Virus record (IMG/VR): IMGVR_UViG_3300010334_000176
Coordinates: 1 to 31,735 of that record
Strand: one strand, 5' to 3'
DNA length: 31,735 nt
Source of the DNA: a virus
Part shown: in pieces, positions 23,348-31,240 of the stretch
Layout of the letters: each line of letters begins with the position of its first letter
Position numbering within the stretch: the stretch's first letter is position 1
The notes under the pieces: generated by a model
Database searches by the model: none
Seen by the model: the letters and a program-made list of their open reading frames with translations, nothing else
What the model was told of the DNA's origin: nothing
Made by a program: the position numbers and the translations under genes

Positions 23348-23639
23348 TTTCTTTGTACCGCTTAGCTAGCAGTTGCGCTTTTCTTGCGCTCCATTCGCCA
23401 GCACCCGTTCCTTGAACAGCGGAACCCTTGATGTGATCAAACAAACGCTTTCTCATCTCAGGCTTGGTGTAGTTGCCTGCTTCGTTTACGCTTGATCCGC
23501 CTTCTTTGAACTTCTTGTCTTTATCAGCCGAGGCAAAGTCCTTTCCAACCGACGTAGGAATTCCCACCTGTTTTGCAAATTTTGGATTGTGAGCCACAGC
23601 CTCCATCAGGCGGTGCTGGGCTGGGGATTTAGACGGCAT
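23325..23639 (-). CDS. Small basic two-part protein, 104 aa
   Basis: 104 aa made of two conserved-looking parts: residues 1-43 (MPSKSPAQHRLMEAVAHNPK, then GIPTSVGKDFASADKDKKF) and residues 50-104 (EAGNYTKPEMRKRLFDHIKG, then WSARKAQLLAKRYKENGGGY). Each part occurs alone or joined in other phages, so this looks like a domain fusion. It overlaps its neighbours by 11 and 23 nt. The function is unknown. Confidence 0.6.
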   Translation of the reverse strand: MPSKSPAQHRLMEAVAHNPKFAKQVGIPTSVGKDFASADKDKKFKEGGSSVNEAGNYTKPEMRKRLFDHIKGSAVQGTGAGEWSARKAQLLAKRYKENGGGYRD

Positions 23640-24057
23640 TTAGATTTGGCCAAGTGATGTTAAACGGGTCGGCTTGCTTGGTGATGTCCCGCAACTCTTG
23701 GCGGTACATTGCCCACAGTATCCTGTCCACGGGAGAGTCTGACAACTGAGTCCAGTCGCAATTCTTGAGCATCTGATTGCGTTGATTGCGAACAACTGCC
23801 CATTGCGTGTCTACGCGAGACTGAAGTTCCTCAACCGTCAGCGGTTCAACCTCAACCAGACAACACATACCGTCATAAAGATGCGGGGCAACAGACACAA
23901 GTTTCTCGGTCGCATGGTCGTAGGGCTTCCATACCGAAATGACGTAGTAGCCAGCTTCAGCAATCCAATCTAGCGTTGGTCCACGGTCACCAAACGAAGT
24001 GTTGGGGAACCACTCTGTGTGGTCTTTGATGATGAGTTCTGAGTTAGCAAGTTGCAT
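23629..24057 (-). CDS. Phage tail assembly chaperone-like protein
   Basis: 142 aa. The C-terminal part is characteristic of the Phage_tail_APC family: VDTQWAVVRNQRNQMLKNCD, then WTQLSDSPVDRILWAMYRQE and LRDITKQADPFNITWPN. The N-terminal part (SFGDRGPTLDWIAEAGYYVI, then VEVEPLTVEELQSRVD) is the usual variable lead. It lies just after the LamG fibre gene, as chaperones commonly follow the fibre they help fold. It starts two bases after the fibre stop. Confidence 0.75.
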   Translation of the reverse strand: MQLANSELIIKDHTEWFPNTSFGDRGPTLDWIAEAGYYVISVWKPYDHATEKLVSVAPHLYDGMCCLVEVEPLTVEELQSRVDTQWAVVRNQRNQMLKNCDWTQLSDSPVDRILWAMYRQELRDITKQADPFNITWPNLNAV

Positions 24058-24059
24058 GG

Positions 24060-26039
24060 TTACCTCGTTGGGAACGCGGCTGTTGGCGTTGTGATTGTAC
24101 GGGCAAGTTTGGTAATGCGAACGTCTTGCAGATACCCGTTCAAAGGAGTCGACCCAATTCGATCCGCACCAATATACAAAATGTTTGTTTGGTTAAAGTT
24201 GTCCGTCACTGCGCCGCCGCTGGTCGCCTCAACCGATCCGTTCAAATAAACCTTCAGGTTCCCCGTGGCGCTACCAGATCGAACGACCGCAAAATAGTAC
24301 CAAGTACTTGCGGCCAATGAGGTTGTACCCGTCAGATTTGACGCGGTGTAGCTAAACTGAAGTTTATTTAAAACTGTGACGTTTACGGACCATCCAGTTG
24401 TTGCCGTTCCTTTGCTTACAATTCCGTAAATAACACCGTTTGCAGATAGGTAAAGCCAACCTTCAATTGTAAAATCACCGGTACCAAGTTGCAGTTGCGG
24501 GCTATCAATTGCCGTCAGCCAGTCGCCAGTGCCGTCGTATTTCATGCTTGTTGGCGACCACTTGTACTGAGTGGTTGACGCTTGAGCGTCGCCAACCGTT
24601 ATCACATTGTTCTGCACCGCAGCGTCGTAGATTCCTGCGTTGGTGAAGTTAAGCAGCAAACTGGTGTTAGTGATTGCTGATAACGGTGCGGTTGGAACGG
24701 TGATTGTTGTTCCAGAATACAACCCAGTACCTTTTACAATTCTAAAATTAGAACCATAGCCATTAAAATAATTTCCCGCAGTGGTTCTACCACGACGAAA
24801 CAAATTTGCCGCGCTAAATTCTAATGTTCCTGAATCTGTTACGCTAAACCCTCGGACTCCATTGTAAAATCCTTGAACCGTTGTTCCTGTTCTAGAAAGT
24901 GCTATATAAGCCCAAGTATTGTTAATTGTTGACCCAAATGCCCTAAGAGCTGTTCCGTCGTAATAAGATATGTTTGCAGTTGTACCGTCAAGTTGAATGG
25001 ACCGATCACTAGCAGCATCAGGTGCCGCCCATATAGTTTGATTATTTGATGTTGCCGTAATAAATATAAAAAATTCAACAGTAAAGTCGCCAGAAAGAGT
25101 TAGTGCAGCATTTGTTGGCAAAGACAAATAATCACTTGAACCATTAAAATATGCACTTCCACCATACGACGCAGTGGTGTACGAAGCGGAGGGTGAGAAC
25201 GGTTGAAAGGCTTGAATTTTTATAGTATTGGTTGCACTAATTGTAAAAGCATTGGTACTGTTGTCTATTAAACGATTGTTTTGGCAAGTAAGAATTGCCG
25301 TGTTAGTAATTGCTGTTAAGGGAGAGGTTGGAGGCGTAAATGTTGAGGAATATAAAGCTGTTCCTTTTAGAATCCTAAAATTTGAAATATAAACATTGTT
25401 ACAAGCACCGGTGTTCAGAGCAGTAACGCTACCTATAGTTGTTGCCCATGATGAATTTGTGTTTCCCGTTGCGGAACTGGTTCCGGTATTTTGGCTAACC
25501 CCATTTAACCAAATTGTAAAAGTGCTACCGCTTCTAGTGACCGCAATATGATTCCAAGAATTTGTCAAACCACCTGAGGTTAAACCTATTACGCCTGTAC
25601 CACCGCTGTTAAACTCAAAATAAATACTGTTTGTTGTAGCGAAAACAAAATCCCAACCAATATTGTTTGCCAATGCTGGTGCGCCGTCAAAGAAAGCAAT
25701 TGCTCTAACATTAGAAGCCGATTGAGGAGGTGCAAATACAAAAAACTCTATTGTAAAATTTCCTGACGATATGTCAGTTGCAGTTGAATAAGATATTGAT
25801 ATTTTTGATGCGTCAAAATAATTACTCCATTGCCCAGAAGTCCAATACGGAGTTACAGAACCCTGCGTCGGGGTTCCGTTGCGGGTAATGGTGAAGTTGT
25901 TAGTGCTGGAATCTAAGAACGTGTTGTTCTGTTGCCCGTTGGTGGTCGTTGTTTCCAGCAACAACGGAACGTATGGGAAATACTGGTCTGTAGTAGCAGC
26001 GGCAGCGGCAACCCGTTTTGTTTTAGATGCGGCAAACAT
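24060..26039 (-). CDS. LamG/concanavalin-like triple-repeat tail adhesin, 659 aa
   Basis: There are three LamG-type jelly-roll modules at residues about 90-225, 300-440 and 505-655. Repeat markers are NFTIEFFVF / DFTVEFFIF / DFTIEGWLY near each start and FRILKGTALYSS / FRIVKGTGLYSG / VRITKLARTI near each end. Each has the W...A..R.G....Y.NG pattern of laminin-G/concanavalin lectin-like folds. Such proteins are frequent in marine phages and likely bind surface glycans. The AT-rich first two thirds contrast with the third module and flanks, suggesting mosaic acquisition. It overlaps the neighbouring fibre gene by TAATG at 26039. Confidence 0.8.
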   Translation of the reverse strand: MFAASKTKRVAAAAATTDQYFPYVPLLLETTTTNGQQNNTFLDSSTNNFTITRNGTPTQGSVTPYWTSGQWSNYFDASKISISYSTATDISSGNFTIEFFVFAPPQSASNVRAIAFFDGAPALANNIGWDFVFATTNSIYFEFNSGGTGVIGLTSGGLTNSWNHIAVTRSGSTFTIWLNGVSQNTGTSSATGNTNSSWATTIGSVTALNTGACNNVYISNFRILKGTALYSSTFTPPTSPLTAITNTAILTCQNNRLIDNSTNAFTISATNTIKIQAFQPFSPSASYTTASYGGSAYFNGSSDYLSLPTNAALTLSGDFTVEFFIFITATSNNQTIWAAPDAASDRSIQLDGTTANISYYDGTALRAFGSTINNTWAYIALSRTGTTVQGFYNGVRGFSVTDSGTLEFSAANLFRRGRTTAGNYFNGYGSNFRIVKGTGLYSGTTITVPTAPLSAITNTSLLLNFTNAGIYDAAVQNNVITVGDAQASTTQYKWSPTSMKYDGTGDWLTAIDSPQLQLGTGDFTIEGWLYLSANGVIYGIVSKGTATTGWSVNVTVLNKLQFSYTASNLTGTTSLAASTWYYFAVVRSGSATGNLKVYLNGSVEATSGGAVTDNFNQTNILYIGADRIGSTPLNGYLQDVRITKLARTITTPTAAFPTR

Positions 26040-26842
26040 TAGTAGTTCTGCCCCACAGTGACGCCGTACCAGTTGGTTCCGTCAGAGAAGAACGAATAGA
26101 TGTCCTTCTTGCTTGCGGTGCTCGTAATCGTTGGCGCGGTTGCCGAAGGCCAAGATACAGTAGACCAAGTGACTGTACGGCCTCCCGTAGCGTCTTGAGA
26201 CAGGATAATAATGAATGACTTCCCAGCCACCGCAGTAGGCATCGTAATCGTCGCGTTACCCGTCAGCGTCAAGTTTTGAACCGTGCCGTTTGCCAAACTT
26301 ACCGTAATGGCTGTGCTGGTGTTTGCTGAATACAGAGTTTCAACGTAGTTTGTAACCGTTGGGTTGGTAACAGACGGGTTTGTACCAAACACCAAAGAAC
26401 CAGTCCCGGTCTCATCCGTAACCGCAGTCGCTAAGTTGGCGCTGGTCGGAGTTCCAAGAAACGTCAGAATGCCCGTTCCAGTTGTGGTTGTAGAAGGTGC
26501 AACCCCCGCGCCACCACCAATCACAATTGCACTTGCAGCCAATGCTGCGCTAGACGCCAAGGTTCCGGTAGCTGAGTAATAAAGTACCCCCCCAGATGTC
26601 CCAGATGTCAGATTTGTGCCCCCGTTAGCAACAGGGAGAACGCCCGTAACGCCAGTCGTAAGCGGCAACCCTGTGCCGTTTGTCAGCACAATGGCTGAAG
26701 GCGTTCCTAAATCTCCCCCGCTAATAAGCAGCGTTCCGGTTGCATCAGGCAACGTAATAGTGGGCGTTCCGGCGGTTGCAGCAGACTGTAGCGTCTGTGT
26801 ACCGGCACCGCTTGCGTTGCCTTGGATTTTGATATTTGCCAT
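26039..26842 (-). CDS. Tail fibre protein, 267 aa
   Basis: The order is a short N-terminal region (MANIKIQGNASGAGTQTLQS), NGGTNLTSGTSGGVLYYSAT, and a segment SSAALAASAIVIGGGAGVAP also present in the 473-aa fibre. Next comes a FLGTPTSANLATAVTDETGT linker, and a C-terminal beta domain (TLTGNATITMPTAVAGKSFI ... IYSFFSDGTNWYGVTVGQNY) found at the end of many aquatic phage fibres. It adjoins the 473-aa fibre stop without spacing. It is probably part of the same fibre complex. Confidence 0.75.
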   Translation of the reverse strand: MANIKIQGNASGAGTQTLQSAATAGTPTITLPDATGTLLISGGDLGTPSAIVLTNGTGLPLTTGVTGVLPVANGGTNLTSGTSGGVLYYSATGTLASSAALAASAIVIGGGAGVAPSTTTTGTGILTFLGTPTSANLATAVTDETGTGSLVFGTNPSVTNPTVTNYVETLYSANTSTAITVSLANGTVQNLTLTGNATITMPTAVAGKSFIIILSQDATGGRTVTWSTVSWPSATAPTITSTASKKDIYSFFSDGTNWYGVTVGQNY

Positions 26843-28264
26843 TTAAGTTCTCAAAATTGACCAAGTCTGTCCGGTTGGTACGGTTACTGCATATCCTGTA
26901 GCAACAGTTACCGGACTAACACTTAGCCCGTTTGTATTGCTGGTCAGCGTGTAGTTCTGGCTGATAACAATCTGCGACTCAAGAATCGGTCCGCTGCTAC
27001 CTCCACCAGTATATATTGGGATATTGAGTGTGTTGCCTACAAACGTAGCAGCGCCGCTTGAGCCAGTTGTGGTCAGCGTAATCGGTGCTTGATAGTCTGT
27101 CCCAGCAACCGCAATTGACAACGCGCCAGTGCTGGTAGTTGACTTGACGATCCCAGTCGAGAGAGAACTTGTACCCGCCGAATAATCCGTGCCAGCCGTC
27201 GCAGCAGTAATTGCGCTAGTGCCGTTCCCTTTAAGAACCCCAGTAAGCGTCGTTGCTCCAGTGCCGCCCCTGCTTACCGTTATAGTTGCGCCGTTCCAAG
27301 TAGCCGAGGTAATTGAACCGGGGTAATCAAGCGTGTTCGTTGACCAAGATACGTTAGCCGGTGTTTGGTCGTGCCTATCCCAACTACCAGCAGATGTTCC
27401 ATTTGCAGTCAGAACTACAGTGGTATATCCACCCGAAGGCACCGACACTACTAATGTAGCCGATGCGTTATTAACAGTTATTGCACCGCTAGACTGATTG
27501 TTGTTGAAAGAAAATATTGCGCCTAATGGCAACGTCGTCGCGTTAGGCAACTGAACAATTTGACCGCCAGACCCAGTAATAAGATAAACCGGGGTTGATG
27601 CCGCAGTCAGCGTAATTGTGGTGCCAGACGCAGCAACACTTGTAAATCCGTTAAACGTGGCGTTGGTTGATATGTTGCTGTTTGCGTCTTTGACAACAAT
27701 ACCGCTTGCCGCGTTAGTCGTTACCCCAAGCGCCGTTACAACTCCGGTGCCCGTTGTAATCGTCGAAGGGGCAGCACCAACACCTCCGCCAACAACAAGA
27801 GCATTTGATGCAAGCGCCGCGCTCGATGCCCAAGTGCTAGACGAAGAAAAGTAAACAACCCCGCCAGAAGTCCCAGCAACGGATAGGGCTAAAGTTCCAC
27901 TTGTGGTTACTGGATTGCCAGAAACTGAAATTAATCCACCAGTAAATGACTGGTCAACTGACGTTACAGTTCCGCCGCTGCTAGTAACGGTTGCCCACGA
28001 GGTGGTTGTTCCGTTAGTGGTAAGGTACTTTCCGGAGTTCCCGGTCTGAGAAGGAAGCAACGCATTGATTGCTGCCGTCGCCGTAGTCTGCCCCGTACCA
28101 CCGTTGGCAATGTTGAGTACGCCTGCAAGCGTAATCGTTCCAGAGGTCGTTACCGGACCTCCGGATGTGGTTATTCCGGTAGTACCCCCAGAGACATCAA
28201 CTGACGTTACCGTGCCCGAACCAGTACCCCCAGAGAACGGTTCCGTGAGCAGGACAACTGACAT
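26843..28264 (-). CDS. Tail fibre protein with GTVTSVD/NGGTGQTT repeats, 473 aa
   Basis: It opens with repeats GTVTSVDVSGGTTGITTSGG, NIANGGTGQTTATAAINAL, and a further SGGTVTSVDQSFTGGLISVS. Then follow the SSAALASNALVVGGGVGAAP segment shared with the 267-aa fibre, and a 122-aa module (DNA 27290-27655) shared with the 395-aa fibre. Next are RGGTGATTLTGVLKGNGTSA and a C-terminal part ending ATGYAVTVPTGQTWSILRT. It is a typical modular trimeric fibre with no enzymatic motif. It overlaps the coiled-coil gene by TAATG at 28264. Confidence 0.8.
   Translation of the reverse strand: MSVVLLTEPFSGGTGSGTVTSVDVSGGTTGITTSGGPVTTSGTITLAGVLNIANGGTGQTTATAAINALLPSQTGNSGKYLTTNGTTTSWATVTSSGGTVTSVDQSFTGGLISVSGNPVTTSGTLALSVAGTSGGVVYFSSSSTWASSAALASNALVVGGGVGAAPSTITTGTGVVTALGVTTNAASGIVVKDANSNISTNATFNGFTSVAASGTTITLTAASTPVYLITGSGGQIVQLPNATTLPLGAIFSFNNNQSSGAITVNNASATLVVSVPSGGYTTVVLTANGTSAGSWDRHDQTPANVSWSTNTLDYPGSITSATWNGATITVSRGGTGATTLTGVLKGNGTSAITAATAGTDYSAGTSSLSTGIVKSTTSTGALSIAVAGTDYQAPITLTTTGSSGAATFVGNTLNIPIYTGGGSSGPILESQIVISQNYTLTSNTNGLSVSPVTVATGYAVTVPTGQTWSILRT
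27290..27655 (-). repeat. Fibre module copy 1, 366 bp (122 aa)
   Basis: This is the partner of the module at 20302-20667, with equal length and no gaps. Both run from FNGFT through PVYL(I/V).GSGGQI, PLG.IFSFNNNQSSGAITV and SVPSGGYTTVVL to SITSATWNG. Confidence 0.85.
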
Positions 28265-28812
28265 TACAACCCTTCAACGAAGGCTTTTGTTTTTGCCAAT
28301 AATGCTGCTTTGATGTCTGCTACTTCCGCTTGTAGTGCTTCTGTTGCCGCTTGCGCCTTTGCTAGATTGTCAGATTGTGTTTTTGCGGCATCAGTTGCCG
28401 CTTTTGCTTCTTTCTCTGCTTTCTTAGCGTCAGAAAGAGCCGCGGTCACTTGAGATGACAGCGCGTTTGCATTGTCTTTAACCGCCGCAGCTTGCATAGC
28501 AATCTCTTGCGCTTGGGCCTGCGCATCCGAAACAATCCCTGCTGCAGAAATCTGTGCATCACTTACAATCTGCGCGGCCTGAGCGTTTGCAGCATCAAGC
28601 GCTGCCTTTGCTTCGTCATTTTGCTTAAACAAACTTTCGCGTAAAGCAAGAATGTCAGAAACAGGCGCAACAGCCTCAACGTACTTCTTGTTCTCTTCAG
28701 TTGCCGCTTGCAGTTCTTTCAGTTTGGTCGCGTAAACGTCCGGATTGGCAATAACTGACAGAAAATCAAGCAGTTGGTTCTGTGAACTGCCGTCAATGTT
28801 GTACGAAATCAC
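28264..28812 (-). CDS. Alanine-rich coiled-coil protein, 182 aa
   Basis: It starts MISYNIDGSSQNQLLDFLSV, followed by about 150 residues of heptad-like Ala/Gln/Lys/Glu helix (LDAANAQAAQIVSDAQISAA, GIVSDAQAQAQEIAMQAAAV, KKAEKEAKAATDAAKTQSDN). The short repeat IVSDAQISAAG / IVSDAQAQAQE shows internal duplication. It overlaps the 109-aa gene by ATGA (28809-28812) and the first fibre by TAATG. It is likely an elongated virion component or scaffold for fibre attachment. No function is assigned. Confidence 0.65.
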   Translation of the reverse strand: MISYNIDGSSQNQLLDFLSVIANPDVYATKLKELQAATEENKKYVEAVAPVSDILALRESLFKQNDEAKAALDAANAQAAQIVSDAQISAAGIVSDAQAQAQEIAMQAAAVKDNANALSSQVTAALSDAKKAEKEAKAATDAAKTQSDNLAKAQAATEALQAEVADIKAALLAKTKAFVEGL

Positions 28813-29138
28813 GAGACACCTCCACCGCTCTGAATAACAGTAAACAACGCAGACCCAGTCCCGCTATTTGATTTAATGCGAATACCACGAACCGGATACG
28901 AAATGTTTGAGTCTTTTGACGCGGTTTGTGAAGTCAACGAAGGATGGTCTGTCCAGTTCCCAGATGACGGCGTGTACCCACTGGCAAACACATCATCAAA
29001 CGTGTACTGAACCGTGTAGTTGATTGTACCAGTGACGACTACGCTCAACGCAATGTTCGTTGGCGCAGTGTAGGTATCGGTTGGGTAAACAGGCGACGTT
29101 GTTGTCACGTTGTTCACAGTCGTTACAAAAGGGCGCAT
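28809..29138 (-). CDS. Beta-rich virion-region protein, 109 aa
   Basis: A 109-aa protein with strands TAPTNIALSVVVTGTINYTV, QYTFDDVFASGYTPSSGNW and YPVRGIRIKSNSGTGSALFT. The layout recurs in environmental phages next to capsid and fibre genes and may be a small decoration or fibre-base protein. The ATG at 29138 has GGAGAG upstream, and a terminator-like hairpin lies just before that site. Confidence 0.6.
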   Translation of the reverse strand: MRPFVTTVNNVTTTSPVYPTDTYTAPTNIALSVVVTGTINYTVQYTFDDVFASGYTPSSGNWTDHPSLTSQTASKDSNISYPVRGIRIKSNSGTGSALFTVIQSGGGVS

Positions 29139-29154
29139 CTAACTCTCCAATGAA

Positions 29155-29176
29155 GACAGGGGCCGAAGCCCCCGTC
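29155..29176 (-). terminator. Terminator-like hairpin with UUCG loop
   Basis: On the minus strand the stem GACGGGGGC/GCCCCTGTC (9 bp, one G-U pair) closes a TTCG tetraloop. It begins two bases after the stop of the KGG-repeat gene. The following bases (TTCATTGG) are only weakly T-rich, and the next ribosome-binding site begins within a few bases. It may be a partial terminator or an RNA-stability/processing hairpin that limits expression downstream. Confidence 0.65.
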
Positions 29177-29178
29177 CA

Positions 29179-30171
29179 TTACCGTTTAGGCCTCATGAAG
29201 TCAGCTTGTGGACCGTACTTTTCGTTACTGTCCTTCATCGCTGCTTTCATCAATGGTGCATACTCAGCATTATTGAAAACCTGCAGCTTTGCGTTGTTAG
29301 GCGCAACCCTGCCACCTTTTTTGTAGGTGCCGGCAAGCATATCAATTGACACTGGCGAAGGCATTGGCTTGCGCCCTTGCTTCATCTGCTCCGGACCGCC
29401 GTCGTTTTGAACGCGGCCGCCCTCAGCAAACTTTTTTGCAGCACCGCCCTTACGGTATCCACCGTTGTTGGCTTTCATAACGCCACCAGTAGCAAAGCCA
29501 CCAGCATTAACCTTCTTCACTTCGCCGGTCTTGGCGGGTGAGTTGTCAGGCCTTGCCGAATGCATCTGAGTTGTGTCATACGATCCAGACGTAGTCTCGG
29601 ACACAATTGCACCACCAGTGGCGCACTTCATCATCCGACCACCCTTCTTGAAGCCGCCAGCATTGCCGTTACGAACACCGCCAGTCTTGGCAGGTGCGTT
29701 GTCAGCTTTACCGGTATCAACAATCGTCGTCGCAGGCGAACCAGAAATTGACTCAGAGGGAATCGCGCCGCCGGTGGCGCATTTCATCGTCCCACCCTTT
29801 TTCAACTTCAACTTGGTGCCCTTGCCACCCATATGCTCTTGCATATCGTGCTGCTTGAACGCCTTCTTGATCATGGCCTTGTCTTGCATTACATCAGACT
29901 TGCCACCTTCCTTCATGCCCATCATCGAGGCTGCGCGGCCTACAGGGGCCGACTGAGCGGCACCCATAGCCTTCATTGCCCGGCGACGTGCGGCGAGCGC
30001 TGGCATCCCCGGAGAGGCGGCCGGAGCCATTCCACCACGAGCAGGTCCAACAGAGCCCATAGGCATTCCGCCCATTTGCATTTTCTTCTCTACCTTGCCG
30101 CCTTTCTTCAACTTCAACTCAACGGATGGCTCTGTGGTCTCCATCTTGACCATTGGCTTAAACTGACCCAT
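29179..30171 (-). CDS. KGG-repeat basic virion-region protein, 330 aa
   Basis: A Gly/Lys/Met-rich low-complexity protein with many KKGG, EGG or TGG turns (LKLKKGGKVEKKMQMGG, KLKLKKGGTMKCATGG, GGFKKGGRMMKCATGG, KFAEGGRV). A tandem repeat of about 50 residues lies at 129-178 and 181-230, each beginning MKCATGGAI, with DN(A/S)PAKTG inside and ending NAGGF..GG. The C-terminus is different (NAEYAPLMKAAMKDSNEKYG). Similar KGG proteins are common in uncultured aquatic phages close to the capsid gene. A scaffold, DNA-binding or inner-capsid role is plausible. It starts with AAAGGAGG upstream of the ATG at 30171. Confidence 0.65.
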   Translation of the reverse strand: MGQFKPMVKMETTEPSVELKLKKGGKVEKKMQMGGMPMGSVGPARGGMAPAASPGMPALAARRRAMKAMGAAQSAPVGRAASMMGMKEGGKSDVMQDKAMIKKAFKQHDMQEHMGGKGTKLKLKKGGTMKCATGGAIPSESISGSPATTIVDTGKADNAPAKTGGVRNGNAGGFKKGGRMMKCATGGAIVSETTSGSYDTTQMHSARPDNSPAKTGEVKKVNAGGFATGGVMKANNGGYRKGGAAKKFAEGGRVQNDGGPEQMKQGRKPMPSPVSIDMLAGTYKKGGRVAPNNAKLQVFNNAEYAPLMKAAMKDSNEKYGPQADFMRPKR

Positions 30172-30182
30172 TTCAGCCTCCT

Positions 30183-31166
30183 TTAGGCTTGCGTGACGCC
30201 AAGAGCGCCAACTCGGGTTGCATTGGGACCGACTGCAATACCGGGCAACAAAATTCCCATCACGGTGCGAACGATACCGTCCGAAGCCGTTGCAGGAACG
30301 TAGGTGCCGCGGACATCACCAGTGGTCGTTGTAGCCGTTGCAGTGTCTGCCGCGACAAACGTACCGGCATCCTGAGCCAACGTGCTGTTGGACTTGACGC
30401 TGGCAATGTAGGCCACGTTGAACACCCGAACCGGCAGGCCAAGGATGTCAGTCGTTCCGATCGCAATCGTCGCACCCAAGGCACCAGAGATGGTTGCAGA
30501 CGAAATCTGGAAAAAGGCTTTCTTGCCTTTGACCGTAGTCGACTGAACCGTACCAGTTGCAATGACTTCGCTCATTGCCTGACCGTAGTAGTCATAGCCA
30601 GAGATCGTCACGTTCCGGTTGGTTAGCGTGCCAGTGCCAGACACGATGCTGACTGCGCGTGGCAGATCAAGTTGCAACACAGTCGTGCCGTCATTGCGAA
30701 CAACCGACTTCACCGAAGTACCGGCAGTCAATGCAATCGAAGACGACGTGGTTTGCGCAGCCGCAATGTTGTTTGCAACCAGTGCCTGCGGGATCACATC
30801 CCAAACGTAGATACGTCCGAGAGGGCCAACCCCAAGATCCATGGGCGAAGGATTATCAAACGCAATATTGCCATGCAACGTCAGAGCCGTTGTGTTGGCA
30901 ATGTTGATTGCTTGGTTAAGCGTGTACGTTCCCGTACTACCAGTGCCCGTACCAAATGCGGTGATGTAGGTTCCGTCCGTGACAGAAGATCCGTCAACGT
31001 ACATTCCAACAACAATCGGTGCGCCTTGGTTAAGGGCGGTGATGTTCAGGGTTGAAGACGAAACACCACCAGTTCCACCGGTAGCGGTCGTGGTGTACGG
31101 ACGAATACCCGTACCAATATAAGTCTGTGCTGGACCTAAAAAAAGGTCATCTGAAAACTGAGGCAT
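30183..31166 (-). CDS. Capsid-decoration-like virion protein with inserted beta module, 327 aa
   Basis: The ATG at 31166 has AAGGAG six bases upstream; an earlier in-frame start gives nine extra residues without a good site. It begins MPQFSDDLFLGPAQTYIGTG. Residues about 30-105 are a Gly/Thr-rich beta module (GAPIVVGMYVDGSSVTDGTY, GTGSTGTYTLNQA). Then comes the body PSPMDLGVGPLGRIYVWDVI and a C-terminal domain ending DGIVRTVMGILLPGIAVGP. Position directly downstream of the major capsid gene, and this conserved ending, suggest a head protein such as a decoration protein. The inserted module is of a type also seen in other phage virion proteins. Confidence 0.6.
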   Translation of the reverse strand: MPQFSDDLFLGPAQTYIGTGIRPYTTTATGGTGGVSSSTLNITALNQGAPIVVGMYVDGSSVTDGTYITAFGTGTGSTGTYTLNQAINIANTTALTLHGNIAFDNPSPMDLGVGPLGRIYVWDVIPQALVANNIAAAQTTSSSIALTAGTSVKSVVRNDGTTVLQLDLPRAVSIVSGTGTLTNRNVTISGYDYYGQAMSEVIATGTVQSTTVKGKKAFFQISSATISGALGATIAIGTTDILGLPVRVFNVAYIASVKSNSTLAQDAGTFVAADTATATTTTGDVRGTYVPATASDGIVRTVMGILLPGIAVGPNATRVGALGVTQA

Positions 31167-31193
31167 GGTCTGCTCCTTGAAAAGTTTGACCAA

Positions 31194-31231
31194 CCAATAA
31201 AGAAAGGGGACCAGCCTTTAGACTGATCCCC
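31194..31231 (-). terminator. Intrinsic terminator after the major capsid gene
   Basis: On the minus strand GGGGATCAG pairs with CTGGTCCCC (9 bp with one G-U), with an eight-base loop, followed by TTTCTTTATTGG. It lies 9 nt after the capsid stop codon and 27 nt before the start of the next gene. There is little room for a promoter behind it, so downstream late genes probably depend on read-through. Confidence 0.8.
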
Positions 31232-31240
31232 GCTTTGGCG

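Noticed and set aside
31167-31240. Late promoter between the capsid terminator and the next gene
   Set aside because: Only 27 bases separate the hairpin from the start codon and they hold the ribosome site; no -35/-10 pair is recognisable.
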